Shown here: positions 1 through 8,320 of the stretch, piece after piece
Layout: each line of letters opens with the position of its first letter
Position numbering within the stretch: the stretch's first letter is position 1
Assembly: GCA_022701275.1 (NCBI GenBank)
Contig: CP031740.1
Location: forward strand, 6,213,001-6,277,000
DNA: 64,000 nucleotides
Direction: 5' to 3'
Source: Microcoleus vaginatus PCC 9802
GTDB lineage: Bacteria; Cyanobacteriota; Cyanobacteriia; Cyanobacteriales; Microcoleaceae
Program-made: the position numbers and the translations under genes
Notes under the pieces: generated by a model
Seen by the model: only the letters and a program-made list of their open reading frames with translations
Databases searched by the model: none
Told to the model about the DNA's origin: nothing

Positions 1-1546
1 TGAGTTTTTTGAGGGTGAGTTTTTCTTTAAAGAGTTTCAGGGTGGCTTGGGCTTTGGCGATGGAGGCGATGACGTGTTGGCTGTTTCTGATTGTGATGTA
101 TTCGCTGCTGTAGCTTTCTAGTTCTTTTTGGTTTTTGGCTAATTCTCTCTCTAATTCATCGACGCGGCGGTTGGCTGATTCACAGGCGGCGGCTGCTATA
201 GCGACTGCCTTTTGGGCTTTCCTGACCTCTTCTTCTAGTTTTTCGTAGGCTTCGGGGGAAGCTGCGGCTGCGAGTTGTCTGTCTGTAAAATCGATTTCTG
301 CTTCGATGCTTTTGATTTCTTCTATTTGGTCGCGGGCGAGAATTTGCTGGGCTTTGATTTGGTAGCTAAGAAGGTTTTCTAGTTGCTGGATGCTGTTGTT
401 GTCGGCGTTCATCCAGGGCGGAACGTCTGTTCCCGCTTGCTGTTCGAGTTCTTGGTTTTCTTGGCGGATGAAGTCTTGAATTTTATCTAGCTGTTGGGGA
501 TTTAACGAGATTTCCGCGATGTAGTTGAGAAGGCGATCGCTTCTTTGTTTGATAACATTTTGGGCAATCTTTGCTTGCTGCTGGCTGGCTTCTGTTTCTG
601 CTTGAATTTTGGCTTCGGTTAGCAAAGGCGAAATTAAGGCTAGTGGTAGCGTATTTGATGCCAATTCCATCATGGCTTGACGGGTTTTGTCTGCCTGATT
701 TCTGTAGTCGTTTAGCTTGCTGTCTAGCTGACTGCGATCGGCGGCAATTTTCCCGCCTTCATAAATAAACTTGTCTGATGCTTGTTGCTGATTTTTTTGA
801 GCTTTATCTAACTCGTTTTTAAAGCTGGCTTGTTCTTGCTTAGCTGCGTCTATTTCATCACTAATTTTCTTAAAAGTTTGTTCGATTTTCTCTAAAGCAG
901 CCAAGTCTTTTTTGCCAGCAATTTCTTTCCGCTTGCGGCCGGCTAAAATTTCTAAATCGACGGCGAGGCGTTCTGCTAATTCTAAACCTAAAAGAGATTT
1001 AATCGCCCCGACGACAAACTCCGGCGGTGTTTCGAGTTCGGCGAGTTCTTTTACTTGTTCGCCGTCAAACAAAAATAGGTTGGATATTCCGACAGGCAAA
1101 AGGGTTTCGATGTATTCGTCCCAGGTGTTAGTAATTGCTTTGTCAGACCACCAATCGCTGACAATCTCACTGTATATGAGAATACTTAAGTTATCTTTGA
1201 TATCGGGTTTTTTCCAGTATCTAACTATTTTGAATTGAGCTAATTTGTCATCTTGGACTTGTTCAAATGTTAGTTCGACGCGGGTATCTTCTAATGGGGG
1301 AGTATGGCGGTTTACGCATTGATTGAGAAAGTCGCTGTAGCTTAAATTGCCTCTGGTGGAACATTGGGCGCGACCACCGTAGAGGGCGAGGCGAATGGCG
1401 TCCATGAGGGTGGTTTTGCCGCCGCCATTCATGCCGCCAAATAGGATAACTGGGCAGGGATTTCCGTCTTTTTCGGGGCGGAGATTGATGGTTTGGGTGC
1501 CTGCATAGGGGCCAAAGTTTTTGAGAACGAGTTCGAGGAATTGCAT
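1..1546 (-). CDS. dndD: DNA phosphorothioation protein DndD, N-terminal part (runs off left edge)
   Basis: This is an SMC/Rad50-like ATPase of the DNA phosphorothioation (Dnd) system, acting with DndC and DndE in placing sulfur in the DNA backbone. Reading the minus strand from the ATG at 1546 gives about 515 residues open to the window edge. The start is MQFLELVLKNFGPYAG, followed by a Walker A motif (GGMNGGGKTTLMDA, about residues 38-51) and LFLFDGEQVKELAELE, typical of DndD. A long coiled coil with many Gln, Glu and Lys follows. The Walker B and signature motifs must lie beyond the left edge. dndC lies upstream on the same strand, separated by about 1.65 kb of repeats and a RAYT gene. It is the canonical DndD; a second, different SMC ATPase lies at 13330-15396. 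Confidence 0.9.
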   Translation of the reverse strand, partial: MQFLELVLKNFGPYAGTQTINLRPEKDGNPCPVILFGGMNGGGKTTLMDAIRLALYGGRAQCSTRGNLSYSDFLNQCVNRHTPPLEDTRVELTFEQVQDDKLAQFKIVRYWKKPDIKDNLSILIYSEIVSDWWSDKAITNTWDEYIETLLPVGISNLFLFDGEQVKELAELETPPEFVVGAIKSLLGLELAERLAVDLEILAGRKRKEIAGKKDLAALEKIEQTFKKISDEIDAAKQEQASFKNELDKAQKNQQQASDKFIYEGGKIAADRSQLDSKLNDYRNQADKTRQAMMELASNTLPLALISPLLTEAKIQAETEASQQQAKIAQNVIKQRSDRLLNYIAEISLNPQQLDKIQDFIRQENQELEQQAGTDVPPWMNADNNSIQQLENLLSYQIKAQQILARDQIEEIKSIEAEIDFTDRQLAAAASPEAYEKLEEEVRKAQKAVAIAAAACESANRRVDELERELAKNQKELESYSSEYITIRNSQHVIASIAKAQATLKLFKEKLTLKKL

Positions 1547-1633
1547 TGTAGATGTTGTTGAGATGGGATGAAAGTTGGTGGGTGCGATCGGCGTATCCGA
1601 CAGTCCGGGGTCGATGTGTGAGTCCGACAGTCC

Positions 1634-1763
1634 GACAGGGATTGAAATCCCTGTCTCATAGCTAAAGTCCTCTAAAGAGGACTGAAGTTTGTGACTGTTG
1701 AATCTGGGTTTTTAGTCGGTTAAAACCGACTTTCGCTATGAGACGGGGATTTCAATCCCCGGC
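1634..1763. repeat. Multi-hairpin REP-like repeat, copy 1
   Basis: First of six related copies flanking the RAYT gene. The block holds four palindromic pieces in order: gacagggattgaaatccctgtc-type hairpin split as GACAGGGATT/AATCCCTGTC, an agtcctct/agaggact hairpin, agtcggtt/aaccgact, and gacggggatt/aatccccggc. The first and last pieces, with the adjoining ctcatagc and gctatgag, are near reverse complements, so the whole block can fold as one closed multi-branched structure. It lies just downstream (minus sense) of the RAYT gene and upstream of dndD. Confidence 0.85.
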
Positions 1764-1829
1764 GGATGTTCGGGTAAGCCCGATCGACTCGATTGGTCGA
1801 TCGGGGTTGATCGGCGTGTCCCCCAGTAC

Positions 1830-1959
1830 GACAGGGATTGAAATCCCTGTCTCATAGCTAAAGTCCTCTGAAGAGGACTGAAGTCGGTGGGCGTTTGATT
1901 TGGCTGTTGAGTCGGTTAAAACCGACTTTCGCTATTAGACGGGGATTTCAATCCCCGGC
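1830..1959. repeat. Multi-hairpin REP-like repeat, copy 2
   Basis: Second full copy in the same orientation as copy 1, with the same four palindromes. One base of the closing arm differs (gctattagac instead of gctatgagac). It ends about 65 bp from the stop codon of the RAYT gene. Confidence 0.85.
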
Positions 1960-2024
1960 GGGTCTGGATGTAAACGCAATAGCTGGAGATCCCGCGAGTC
2001 GGAGAGTCGGCCAATATTTTTCAA

Positions 2025-2477
2025 TTAATTCTCTGGCGAATTCGGGTGCCACCGGGTGGGTGGATTGTCTTGATCCGTGATTTGTTCTAAATGCGAATTT
2101 GTGGTTTTTTGCAAGTGATGTTCCTTTTGATTTATCACATAAGCGACTGCTGAGTCTAGTTGTTTTTGTCCTAAAGAAAATACTCCGTATCCTTCTTGCC
2201 ACGAAAATTTATGGGGATTTTGCAAAGTTTGATTGAGATAACGGCTGCTGCTACCTTTAATATTTTTAACGAATTCAGCGATCGATTGTGTCGGAGGAAT
2301 GGAAACTATTAAGTGGATGTGATTTTCTGTGCCGCCGATGGCGTGGAGGATGCAATTGAGGGTGTCTGCTTTGCCGATGATATAAGAGTAAAGTTCGGTT
2401 TCTTTTGCGGGAGATATGAGAGGCTGTCGCTCTTTTGTTGCCCAAACTAAATGATAGTACAGCCGCCACATTGCCAT
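2025..2477 (-). CDS. REP-associated tyrosine transposase (RAYT, IS200-like Y1 transposase)
   Basis: A single-domain Y1 (HUH) transposase of 150 residues, the size of IS200/IS605 TnpA and of REP-associated RAYTs. Visible motifs are the N-terminal WRLYYHLVWATKERQPL, the metal-binding HUH motif in GGTENHIHLIVSIPP (about residues 48-62), and the probable catalytic tyrosine in AVAYVINQKEHH (about residue 113). The family cuts and joins single-stranded DNA at hairpins; RAYTs act on REP palindromes. It is flanked by two repeat copies downstream and four upstream, the arrangement expected for a RAYT with its cognate repeats. It lies collinear with the flanking dndC and dndD genes. There is no TnpB partner and no typical IS200 end. 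An alternative ATG two codons downstream is possible; neither has a strong ribosome site. Confidence 0.88.
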   Translation of the reverse strand: MAMWRLYYHLVWATKERQPLISPAKETELYSYIIGKADTLNCILHAIGGTENHIHLIVSIPPTQSIAEFVKNIKGSSSRYLNQTLQNPHKFSWQEGYGVFSLGQKQLDSAVAYVINQKEHHLQKTTNSHLEQITDQDNPPTRWHPNSPEN

Positions 2478-2575
2478 AAAGATTTTTCCGGATTTTTTAG
2501 GTGGATTTATGATTCTGTCAACGAATCTGAGAGTGCGATCGGGGTCGATCGGAGAGTCCCACGATCCGACAGTCC

Positions 2576-2706
2576 GACAGGGATTGAAATCCCTGTCTCA
2601 TAGCTGAAGTCCTCTTAAAGAGGACTGAAGTCGGCGATCCTTTAATTTAGCGCTTCAGTCGGTTTTAACCGACTTGCGCTATGAGACGGGGATTTCAATC
2701 CCCGGC
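2576..2706. repeat. Multi-hairpin REP-like repeat, copy 3
   Basis: Full 131-bp copy about 100 bp upstream of the RAYT start. It has all four palindromes and the outer ctcatagc/gctatgag pairing. The sequence before it (gatcggggtcgatcgg, agagtcccacgatccgac) is repeated before copy 4, so the repeating unit there is about 223 bp. Confidence 0.87.
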
Positions 2707-2798
2707 GGATCTTCGGGTAAGGGCGATCGACTTGCAGAGGACAATCGGGGCGAGAGTGCAATCGGGGTCGATCGGAGAGTCCCACGATCCGACAGTCC

Positions 2799-2929
2799 GA
2801 CAGGGATTGAAATCCCTGTCTCATAGCGGAAGTCCTCTTAAAGAGGACTGAAGTCCCCAATCCTTTGATTTAGCGCTTCAGTCGGTTTTAACCGACTTTT
2901 GCTATGAGACGGGGATTTCAATCCCCGGC
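2799..2929. repeat. Multi-hairpin REP-like repeat, copy 4
   Basis: Full 131-bp copy, nearly identical to copy 3 and exactly 223 bp downstream of it on the plus strand. This suggests a local tandem duplication of repeat plus spacer. Confidence 0.87.
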
Positions 2930-2952
2930 GGATCTTCGGGTAAGGGCGATAC

Positions 2953-3036
2953 TCCTGAAGTCGGCGATCCTTTGATTTGGCCCTTCAGTCGGTTTTAACC
3001 GACTTTCGCTATGAGACGGGGATTTCAATCCCCGGC
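2953..3036. repeat. Half copy of the REP-like repeat, copy 5
   Basis: Contains only the right half: ctgaagtcggcgatcc, the agtcggtt/aaccgact hairpin and the gacggggatt/aatccccggc hairpin. The first hairpin is absent. Followed by cggatcttcgggtaagggcgat, shared with copies 3, 4 and 6. Confidence 0.8.
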
Positions 3037-3060
3037 GGATCTTCGGGTAAGGGCGATACT

Positions 3061-3143
3061 CCTGAAGTCGGCGATCCTTTGATTTGGCCCTTGAGTCGGT
3101 TTTAACCGACTTTTGCTATGAGACGGGGATCTCAATCCCCGGC
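3061..3143. repeat. Half copy of the REP-like repeat, copy 6
   Basis: Tandem partner of copy 5, about 107 bp away, with the same right-half structure. One base breaks the last palindrome (gggatctcaatccc). It ends about 60 bp from the dndC stop codon. Confidence 0.8.
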
Positions 3144-3200
3144 GGATCTTCGGGTTAGCCCGATACCCCAAAGCCCGATCGCCCGATCGACATTATTGAC

Positions 3201-4886
3201 CTAATCTTTGCTATTTTCCCCTCCTGAATTTGGTGGTGAAAATTTAATATCCGCCCAAGATAGCTGCCTACTTTGATTGCTGTTGCTTTCGAGTTCTTCT
3301 TTAAGTTTGGCAATATCAACGGTATCGTTTTTGGCGGAACTGTTGGTTTGGGCGATCGCATCTTTGAATTGCTGAATATTTTCGGTCGGATTTGCTTTAA
3401 TATCTTCCACCGCTTTTTTTAAATTGCGTTGATAGTGGGCGTTGCCAATCGCTTCTTCCTTCGATCGCGAACTGGTTTCAAAGCATTTGTCCAAATCGCC
3501 GTAAATTCCTGTACGGCGGGGTTTCGTGTAGTATTGGCGTTCTGTATCAAGGAGTTTTGCCATCAATTCGAGGTGCATTTTGTCCTCGCTGCAAATGTCT
3601 TCGATCACAGTCCATTCATCGCTACCTAGGAGTTTTCTTTCAGCGGCGGGACGGGAATCTTCAAAAGGCTCGCCCGTAACTTCTTCATAAATCCGGGGCA
3701 AGCTGTCGTCAAATTCGTGCTTTTGTTCCAGCCAAATTCGGCGGATTTCGCTAAGTTCTTCCGGGGTAATTAAGGTGATGTCGCGCATTTCTTGGGGTGC
3801 GGTTTTGCGGATGTGGGTTTGTGCTTCCAGGACTCGTCTCAGCCAGTGTTCTCGCCAGAATTTGGTGTAGGGCCCTGGGATGGGTTCGACGGAGGTTGTG
3901 TCGTCGCCCATGTTGCGTTCAAACAGTTCTACTCTACCGTAGATGCGTCGGAAGTCTCTTTTATCGTGATCGTTTTTAATGTCTAATTCGTTGCGAATAT
4001 CAAGGAGAGGCTGCATCCATTCTTTTTCCTCATCGTTTTGAATCATTGCCTCCATAGATTTATCTTTGTCAACCATTGTACACACCCAGCACCCAAAGCG
4101 AGAATCGCCACAGCTAGGAGTAGAAGTATCTACAACTAAAGGACACTCATTGTCTGCTGTTGCACCTCGATACATGGCAAATAAATCTTTATTGTTATTT
4201 CCCCAAGGATTGTCCCACTGCATTAGATACAGCCAAACTTCATCATCACGCCAATCCTCGATAGGGGTATAAATTAAAGAGTTAGGTAAGCGACCATTAG
4301 GACTGAGGCGATCACGCAATCTACCTGCTTCATACTTTTTCATTGTTGCTGCACGTTTGCTGCTTTCAGCCTTGCGAGTACCCAAAACGACAATAGTTTC
4401 ACCATGTACTCGAACTAAATCTCGGATAAATTGATTTACAGGCTGAATTTTCATCCTATCTGTACACCACCGAAATCCATTGCGAGGCGCTGGATAGCCT
4501 TTACCAATTAAGCATACCCAGAATGTTTCTTTCACCTCTGGATGAAGCAGATGCGGGGAAACAGGCATTTTTTGCTCTTGAGCAAGTATCTTGAGCTTAG
4601 CTAAAGATTTACGTACCCAAGTCGAAATAATCGGATTTTCAGCGAAAGTATCCGTTGTAATTACATGGATAGTTTTTGTGCGTTTCTCGATCGGAAGTGC
4701 TGCGATTGCGTTCCAGATAAGCTGCAATACTGCGGTGCTATCTTTCCCGCCACTCCAACCGATTAACCAAGGTATAGCGTCTGAGCAGTATAATTCTTGA
4801 ATTTCTTTAGTTAGCTCTTTTATCTCATCGAGTAACTCCTTAACAGTTCGCGGCGCAAATAATGACATCTGCTGAATTTCTATCAC
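3201..4886 (-). CDS. dndC: DNA phosphorothioation protein DndC (PAPS-reductase-like sulfurtransferase)
   Basis: DndC is the ATP-pyrophosphatase/PAPS-reductase-like, iron-sulfur protein of the phosphorothioation machinery and activates the DNA for sulfur insertion. The 561-residue product has the PP-loop SGGKDSTAVLQ (about residues 45-55), RNGFRWCTDRMK, and a Cys cluster in CPLVVDTSTPSCGDSRFGCWVC (four Cys, about residues 250-271; key residues only) typical of the 4Fe-4S site. The C-terminal third is charged and Asn/Lys-rich. The start is taken as GTG at 4886 because aggggt lies 9 nt upstream; an ATG seven codons in (4868) has no such site. It faces away from the DGQHR gene at 5054, with a 167-bp divergent promoter region between them. 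Confidence 0.93.
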   Translation of the reverse strand: MIEIQQMSLFAPRTVKELLDEIKELTKEIQELYCSDAIPWLIGWSGGKDSTAVLQLIWNAIAALPIEKRTKTIHVITTDTFAENPIISTWVRKSLAKLKILAQEQKMPVSPHLLHPEVKETFWVCLIGKGYPAPRNGFRWCTDRMKIQPVNQFIRDLVRVHGETIVVLGTRKAESSKRAATMKKYEAGRLRDRLSPNGRLPNSLIYTPIEDWRDDEVWLYLMQWDNPWGNNNKDLFAMYRGATADNECPLVVDTSTPSCGDSRFGCWVCTMVDKDKSMEAMIQNDEEKEWMQPLLDIRNELDIKNDHDKRDFRRIYGRVELFERNMGDDTTSVEPIPGPYTKFWREHWLRRVLEAQTHIRKTAPQEMRDITLITPEELSEIRRIWLEQKHEFDDSLPRIYEEVTGEPFEDSRPAAERKLLGSDEWTVIEDICSEDKMHLELMAKLLDTERQYYTKPRRTGIYGDLDKCFETSSRSKEEAIGNAHYQRNLKKAVEDIKANPTENIQQFKDAIAQTNSSAKNDTVDIAKLKEELESNSNQSRQLSWADIKFSPPNSGGENSKD

Positions 4887-5022
4887 GTTTGAAAACCCCT
4901 ATCTTGCTACTTTTTAAGTTTTATGATACAATCTGCTTGTTTGCTAGCCTACTCATCCATGTGTCTTTGTTATTGGCCTTTTTGCACAATAGCATCCCTG
5001 GTTCACGTACCATCAACAAAGT

Positions 5023-5028
5023 TATAAT
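5023..5028 (+). promoter_or_regulatory. Possible -10 element upstream of the DGQHR gene
   Basis: A perfect TATAAT lies 25 bp before the ATG at 5054 in the 167-bp divergent region. The best -35 candidate (ttcacg at 5002) is weak and only 15 nt away, so this is tentative. Confidence 0.35.
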
Positions 5029-5053
5029 AATTAAATAAGCTTTTACCCGCATT

Positions 5054-6232
5054 ATGTCTGAAAACAACTACCCAGAGACTGATTCGAGCCAGAAACTTGA
5101 GGATGTTCTAGAGCCTTACTTTGCCAAGTACCACCGTCAGAAGTGCTATCCAGGGCTAATTTTCCAGCAGGGGAAGCGGAAGATGGTGCAAATAAATATC
5201 CCGGCTGATGACTTGCCTACCCTCCTCCAGGCCAAACCATCAACTGGCAACGATCCTGATTCTGGTAAAAACCGCCCAGAGATAAAGGGTCATGCTGAGG
5301 AAGTAAAACAATATATTCTTAAACGTGCTAGAAACGATCAACCCTGGATTTTGGGGACACTGACAGCAAATGTCGATCCAGAAAAGATTGACATTATAGA
5401 ACTAGGTCGAGGGATTTGTCTAGTAGTTATTCATCGTGGTGTTAAGTTAGATATTACTGATGGACAGCATCGCAAGCGCGCTATTCACGAGTTAATTGAA
5501 AGTGCTGACGGCGAATTAATAGGTGATAATGATTTCCCTATTACGTTGGTTTTAGAGGAAGACTTTAACCAGTGTCAGGCGGATTTTCGAGATATGGCGC
5601 AGACAAGACAACTTGATAAATCCTTACTTTTGTCATTCGGTGAGTTTGAAGGTAGGGTTGGTATTACCAAAAACTTACTTGAAAAAGTTTTAATGTTTCA
5701 TGGAAAAACAGATAAAATTAAAACTAATCCCGACAGTAAAAGGAAACTTATATACACAACTAATTTTATAGCCAAATTGGTGAGTTGTGCGTTTACTGAC
5801 GGCCCAATTGATGAACTCAAAGATTATGACGTTGCTGAATCCTCAAGTATTCTGGCTAGATGTCTTAACAATTTCTTTTCCGAATGTAGTCAGACTAGAC
5901 ATATTTGTGAAACCAGCGTTGAAAATTTGACAGTTGAAGATGTGAATCATTTTAAGGAATACTGTATCTTAGGTAGAAGTGTAGGGCTAGAAGTTTTAGG
6001 TCGGTTGCTATACTATACCTATGACACAGATAGCAGCCAAGATTTTGATCCTGAAAAAGTATCGGAAGTGGCACAACTGGATTGGTCTAGACAAAGCCGT
6101 ATTTGGGAGGGAAATGTTGTTTTATCTAACTCCAACCCTAATAATCCAAGAGCCTCCTATAAAATAACAGCAAGTGCTAGTGCTGTAAAAATGGCGGTCG
6201 AGGCAGCAAAAGCCGAGTTAGGATGGATTTAA
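5054..6232 (+). CDS. DGQHR-domain protein, DndB-like paralogue
   Basis: A 392-residue member of the DGQHR family, to which the phosphorothioation regulator DndB belongs. The signature is at about residues 136-142 (ITDGQHRKRAI). The preceding segment (ILGTLTANVDPEKIDIIELG) and the following acidic Gln/Asp-rich part (FRDMAQTRQLDKSLLLSF) match the usual layout, in which a conserved core holds D, Q, H and R. It is longer than and clearly different from the canonical dndB at 6984-8105. It is divergent from dndC and precedes the predicted nuclease-like gene at 6299 by 66 bp, so they may be cotranscribed. By analogy it may bind DNA or regulate the dnd genes, but no function can be assigned from sequence alone. 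Confidence 0.85.
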   Translation: MSENNYPETDSSQKLEDVLEPYFAKYHRQKCYPGLIFQQGKRKMVQINIPADDLPTLLQAKPSTGNDPDSGKNRPEIKGHAEEVKQYILKRARNDQPWILGTLTANVDPEKIDIIELGRGICLVVIHRGVKLDITDGQHRKRAIHELIESADGELIGDNDFPITLVLEEDFNQCQADFRDMAQTRQLDKSLLLSFGEFEGRVGITKNLLEKVLMFHGKTDKIKTNPDSKRKLIYTTNFIAKLVSCAFTDGPIDELKDYDVAESSSILARCLNNFFSECSQTRHICETSVENLTVEDVNHFKEYCILGRSVGLEVLGRLLYYTYDTDSSQDFDPEKVSEVAQLDWSRQSRIWEGNVVLSNSNPNNPRASYKITASASAVKMAVEAAKAELGWI

Positions 6233-6298
6233 CTAATATTATCGGCGTTCATCTGCGTGCATCTGCGGTTCTCAAATCCATCCCCCCCCAGATCAAAT

Positions 6299-6910
6299 AT
6301 GTCCTACAGCGACTTCAAAACGATCGACCAAGCCGTCTCAACCCTGGATCTAACCGTTGAAGACATTCCCCACTTATTCAGCCAAATTACCCCGATCGCA
6401 CCTTCAGAACGCCTCAAACAAACTCTAGACGAAACCTTAGACTTAGCATCCAGTATCAGCACGGAAAAAGCTCGCTCGGAATTAATCATTACTCCCATTC
6501 TACTCGAAATACGGCGCACTTTCAACAACAAAATTGGCTACTTTTCCGGCAACACATTTAACGTAGAAGAGAGCAAAGGATTAACCGGGGCTTGTGACTT
6601 TCTCCTCAGTGCATCCAGCAATCAATCATTAGTTACAGCCCCAGTCTTGACATTAGTGGAAGCAAAAGACAACGATATTAGAATAGGATTGGGACAGTGT
6701 GCGGCTCAGATGGCAGCAGCTCAAATATTTAATGCCCGCAAAGGGCAAGAACAATCCGCAATTTATGGAGCAGTTTCAACTGGTACAAACTGGAAATTCC
6801 TAATTCTAGAAAATCAGTTGTTAAAAATTGATTTGACTGAATATTTTATTACTCAGCTAGACCAAATATTGGGCATTCTTGCAGAACCATTCAGACGCTA
6901 TTTTAATTAG
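6299..6910 (+). CDS. Uncharacterised cyanobacterial protein with PD-(D/E)XK-like motif
   Basis: A 203-residue protein starting at the ATG at 6299 (MSYSDFKTIDQAVS); codons upstream of it derive from a repetitive 'catctgcgtgcatctgcgg' stretch and are unlikely to be coding. No named family is certain. The middle holds GACDFLLSA, then about 15 residues later LTLVEAKDN and GQCAAQM. The D...E-x-K arrangement plus downstream Gln resembles the PD-(D/E)XK nuclease fold, common in restriction enzymes and in cyanobacterial hypothetical proteins. A conserved SELIITPILLEIRR helix precedes it. It sits between two DGQHR genes in the phosphorothioation island. The nuclease idea is inference. Confidence 0.75.
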   Translation: MSYSDFKTIDQAVSTLDLTVEDIPHLFSQITPIAPSERLKQTLDETLDLASSISTEKARSELIITPILLEIRRTFNNKIGYFSGNTFNVEESKGLTGACDFLLSASSNQSLVTAPVLTLVEAKDNDIRIGLGQCAAQMAAAQIFNARKGQEQSAIYGAVSTGTNWKFLILENQLLKIDLTEYFITQLDQILGILAEPFRRYFN

Positions 6911-6956
6911 CCTAGTTTTTGGAGGAATTTTGGCGCTGCAATTACAAACGCAGGTG

Positions 6957-7004
6957 GCACGGGCGTCCCGCCTGTGCCTGCATCTACGGGCGGGACGCCT
7001 GTGC
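6957..7004. repeat. Interspersed hairpin repeat overlapping the dndB 3' end
   Basis: An inverted repeat with perfect 11-bp arms, ggcgtcccgcc at 6962-6972 and ggcgggacgcc at 6989-6999. Extra gcac/gtgc matches surround it. Such 'gggcgggacgcctgtgc' palindromes are interspersed in cyanobacterial genomes. It runs into the coding sequence of dndB and supplies its last residues and stop codon. It may also act as the terminator between the convergent genes at 6910 and 6984. Confidence 0.75.
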
Positions 7005-8105
7005 AGTATCTGCGGTTTCCAAACCCAACCGCTTTTTCAAATAATTAGTCATCCAACTAACACTCGCCCTCGACTTAGAAATCCCCCCTTTCAACAAAAT
7101 CCCACCCTCCCAATCAGGATTAGAAATCGACCAATCAACCTGCTGCAAAAGGCTCAAACGTTCCTCCCAACTCTCAGGAAAAACCGATCGCAAAGCCGCC
7201 CCAACTTCCCCCAAACTCTCAAGCACAACACTGTGACAGTGCACGCAATCCCGGCGCATTTCCCCCGCCGCAACTTGCTTGTGCAGAACTAATTGCCAAT
7301 CTGGAATAAAACTGCAAACCGCATTCCAATAACTAACCGCCAGTTGTATTTTTTGAGCGAGTTCTTCCTCTTTCTGTTCTTTTTTGGTGCGAGAACCAGA
7401 GGGTTTTGCCTGTTCGCTGCGGTGAATATTAGACAGCAAAGCCATGATAGCACGATCGATCGCACTCAGCGCAAACAATTTGTGCGATCGCCCGTTCAAA
7501 CTCCCCTTCTCCATCTCAGTCAAACACCGGAAAACCTCAACCTGCTTAACAACAGCCTTCACCACAAAAGCCCGATCGTCCCGGTGGTTGTAAAGTAGAC
7601 TTAGCGACGCCTCCAAAGGAACTTGAAAATTATTCAAATCAGCAAACATCTGCTGCGATTTTTCCAACCCAATATCGAGAAACAAAATCAGCGCCACCGT
7701 CTCATATCCCAACTGCGGATTTTCCCTCAAAGCCATCTCAAAAGCCGCCCGGCGATGCTGTCCGTCATTAATAGTAAACTTAGCATCCATCGGCACCCGC
7801 AAGCGACCAATTTTCCGTTCTTCTGCCTCATTTCCCACTGCTTCAAAAGTAATATCCGCATCAATCGAAGCAGCAATTGCCCCACAAGTATAATTTGTAG
7901 GATTCTTAACAAAATAATCAGCAATTTCGGGAATCCTAGCTTTGTTAAGCGCGCGTTTCGCCCGCATAGACGGTGGCAATTCTTCAGATTCAAAGGGAAA
8001 CAATTTCGGCAAAAAACGCACCGGACACATCGACACGTAATATTCGCGGCCCGCTTGAATTCCCCGGATGACCGGCAAAATGTATTCAAAGGAAGGAGTA
8101 GACAT
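6984..8105 (-). CDS. dndB: DNA phosphorothioation regulator DndB
   Basis: Canonical cyanobacterial-type DndB, 373 residues. DndB is known as the negative transcriptional regulator of dnd operons and as a determinant of modification density. The DGQHR signature is in KFTINDGQHRRAAFEMAL (about residues 111-128). Upstream is RIPEIADYFVKNPTNY; downstream is ALILFLDIGLEKSQQMFADLN, all hallmarks of the family. It is divergent from the DGQHR gene at 8321 and convergent with the gene at 6299. The C-terminal tail (ADTAQASRP) is encoded by the interspersed hairpin repeat at 6957-7004, so the natural end has probably been replaced. The region upstream of its start carries degenerate gggcatt heptamers (8110-8166). 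Confidence 0.93.
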   Translation of the reverse strand: MSTPSFEYILPVIRGIQAGREYYVSMCPVRFLPKLFPFESEELPPSMRAKRALNKARIPEIADYFVKNPTNYTCGAIAASIDADITFEAVGNEAEERKIGRLRVPMDAKFTINDGQHRRAAFEMALRENPQLGYETVALILFLDIGLEKSQQMFADLNNFQVPLEASLSLLYNHRDDRAFVVKAVVKQVEVFRCLTEMEKGSLNGRSHKLFALSAIDRAIMALLSNIHRSEQAKPSGSRTKKEQKEEELAQKIQLAVSYWNAVCSFIPDWQLVLHKQVAAGEMRRDCVHCHSVVLESLGEVGAALRSVFPESWEERLSLLQQVDWSISNPDWEGGILLKGGISKSRASVSWMTNYLKKRLGLETADTAQASRP

Positions 8106-8257
8106 ATTTTAGAATGGGGCATTGGGAATGGGGCATTGGGCATTAAGCATGGGAATTAAGCATTAATAGCTATTGACTTTGTGCATTGTTTATGGTATTA
8201 AGGTGGGCGAATAGGGCATAATTTAAGTATTTCACAATGGTTTTTTAAAAACAAGTG

Positions 8258-8286
8258 TTGACATAAACTTTAATATATGATATTTT
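8258..8286 (+). promoter_or_regulatory. Promoter for the 8321 DGQHR gene
   Basis: TTGACA at 8258-8263, a 17-bp spacer and TATTTT at 8281-8286 form a good sigma-70-type promoter pair. The start codon lies 35 bp downstream of the -10. The surrounding DNA is AT-rich. Confidence 0.6.
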
Positions 8287-8320
8287 GTGAAAAAATAGCC
8301 TAATTATATAAAAACAGCCG

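Noticed and set aside
1429-2860. Small frames across the REP region (for example 1429-1659, 2642-2860 on the minus strand)
   Set aside because: They translate the palindromic repeats themselves (for example MRQGFQSLSDC from the hairpin) and have no ribosome sites.
1634-3143. CRISPR array
   Set aside because: Repeats are about 130 bp with internal palindromes and unequal spacing, not 25-40-bp direct repeats with unique spacers; no cas genes are in view.
6257-6298. Longer start of the PD-(D/E)XK-like protein
   Set aside because: The extra 14 codons come from a 'catctgcgtgcatctgcgg' repeat, and the ATG at 6299 fits better.
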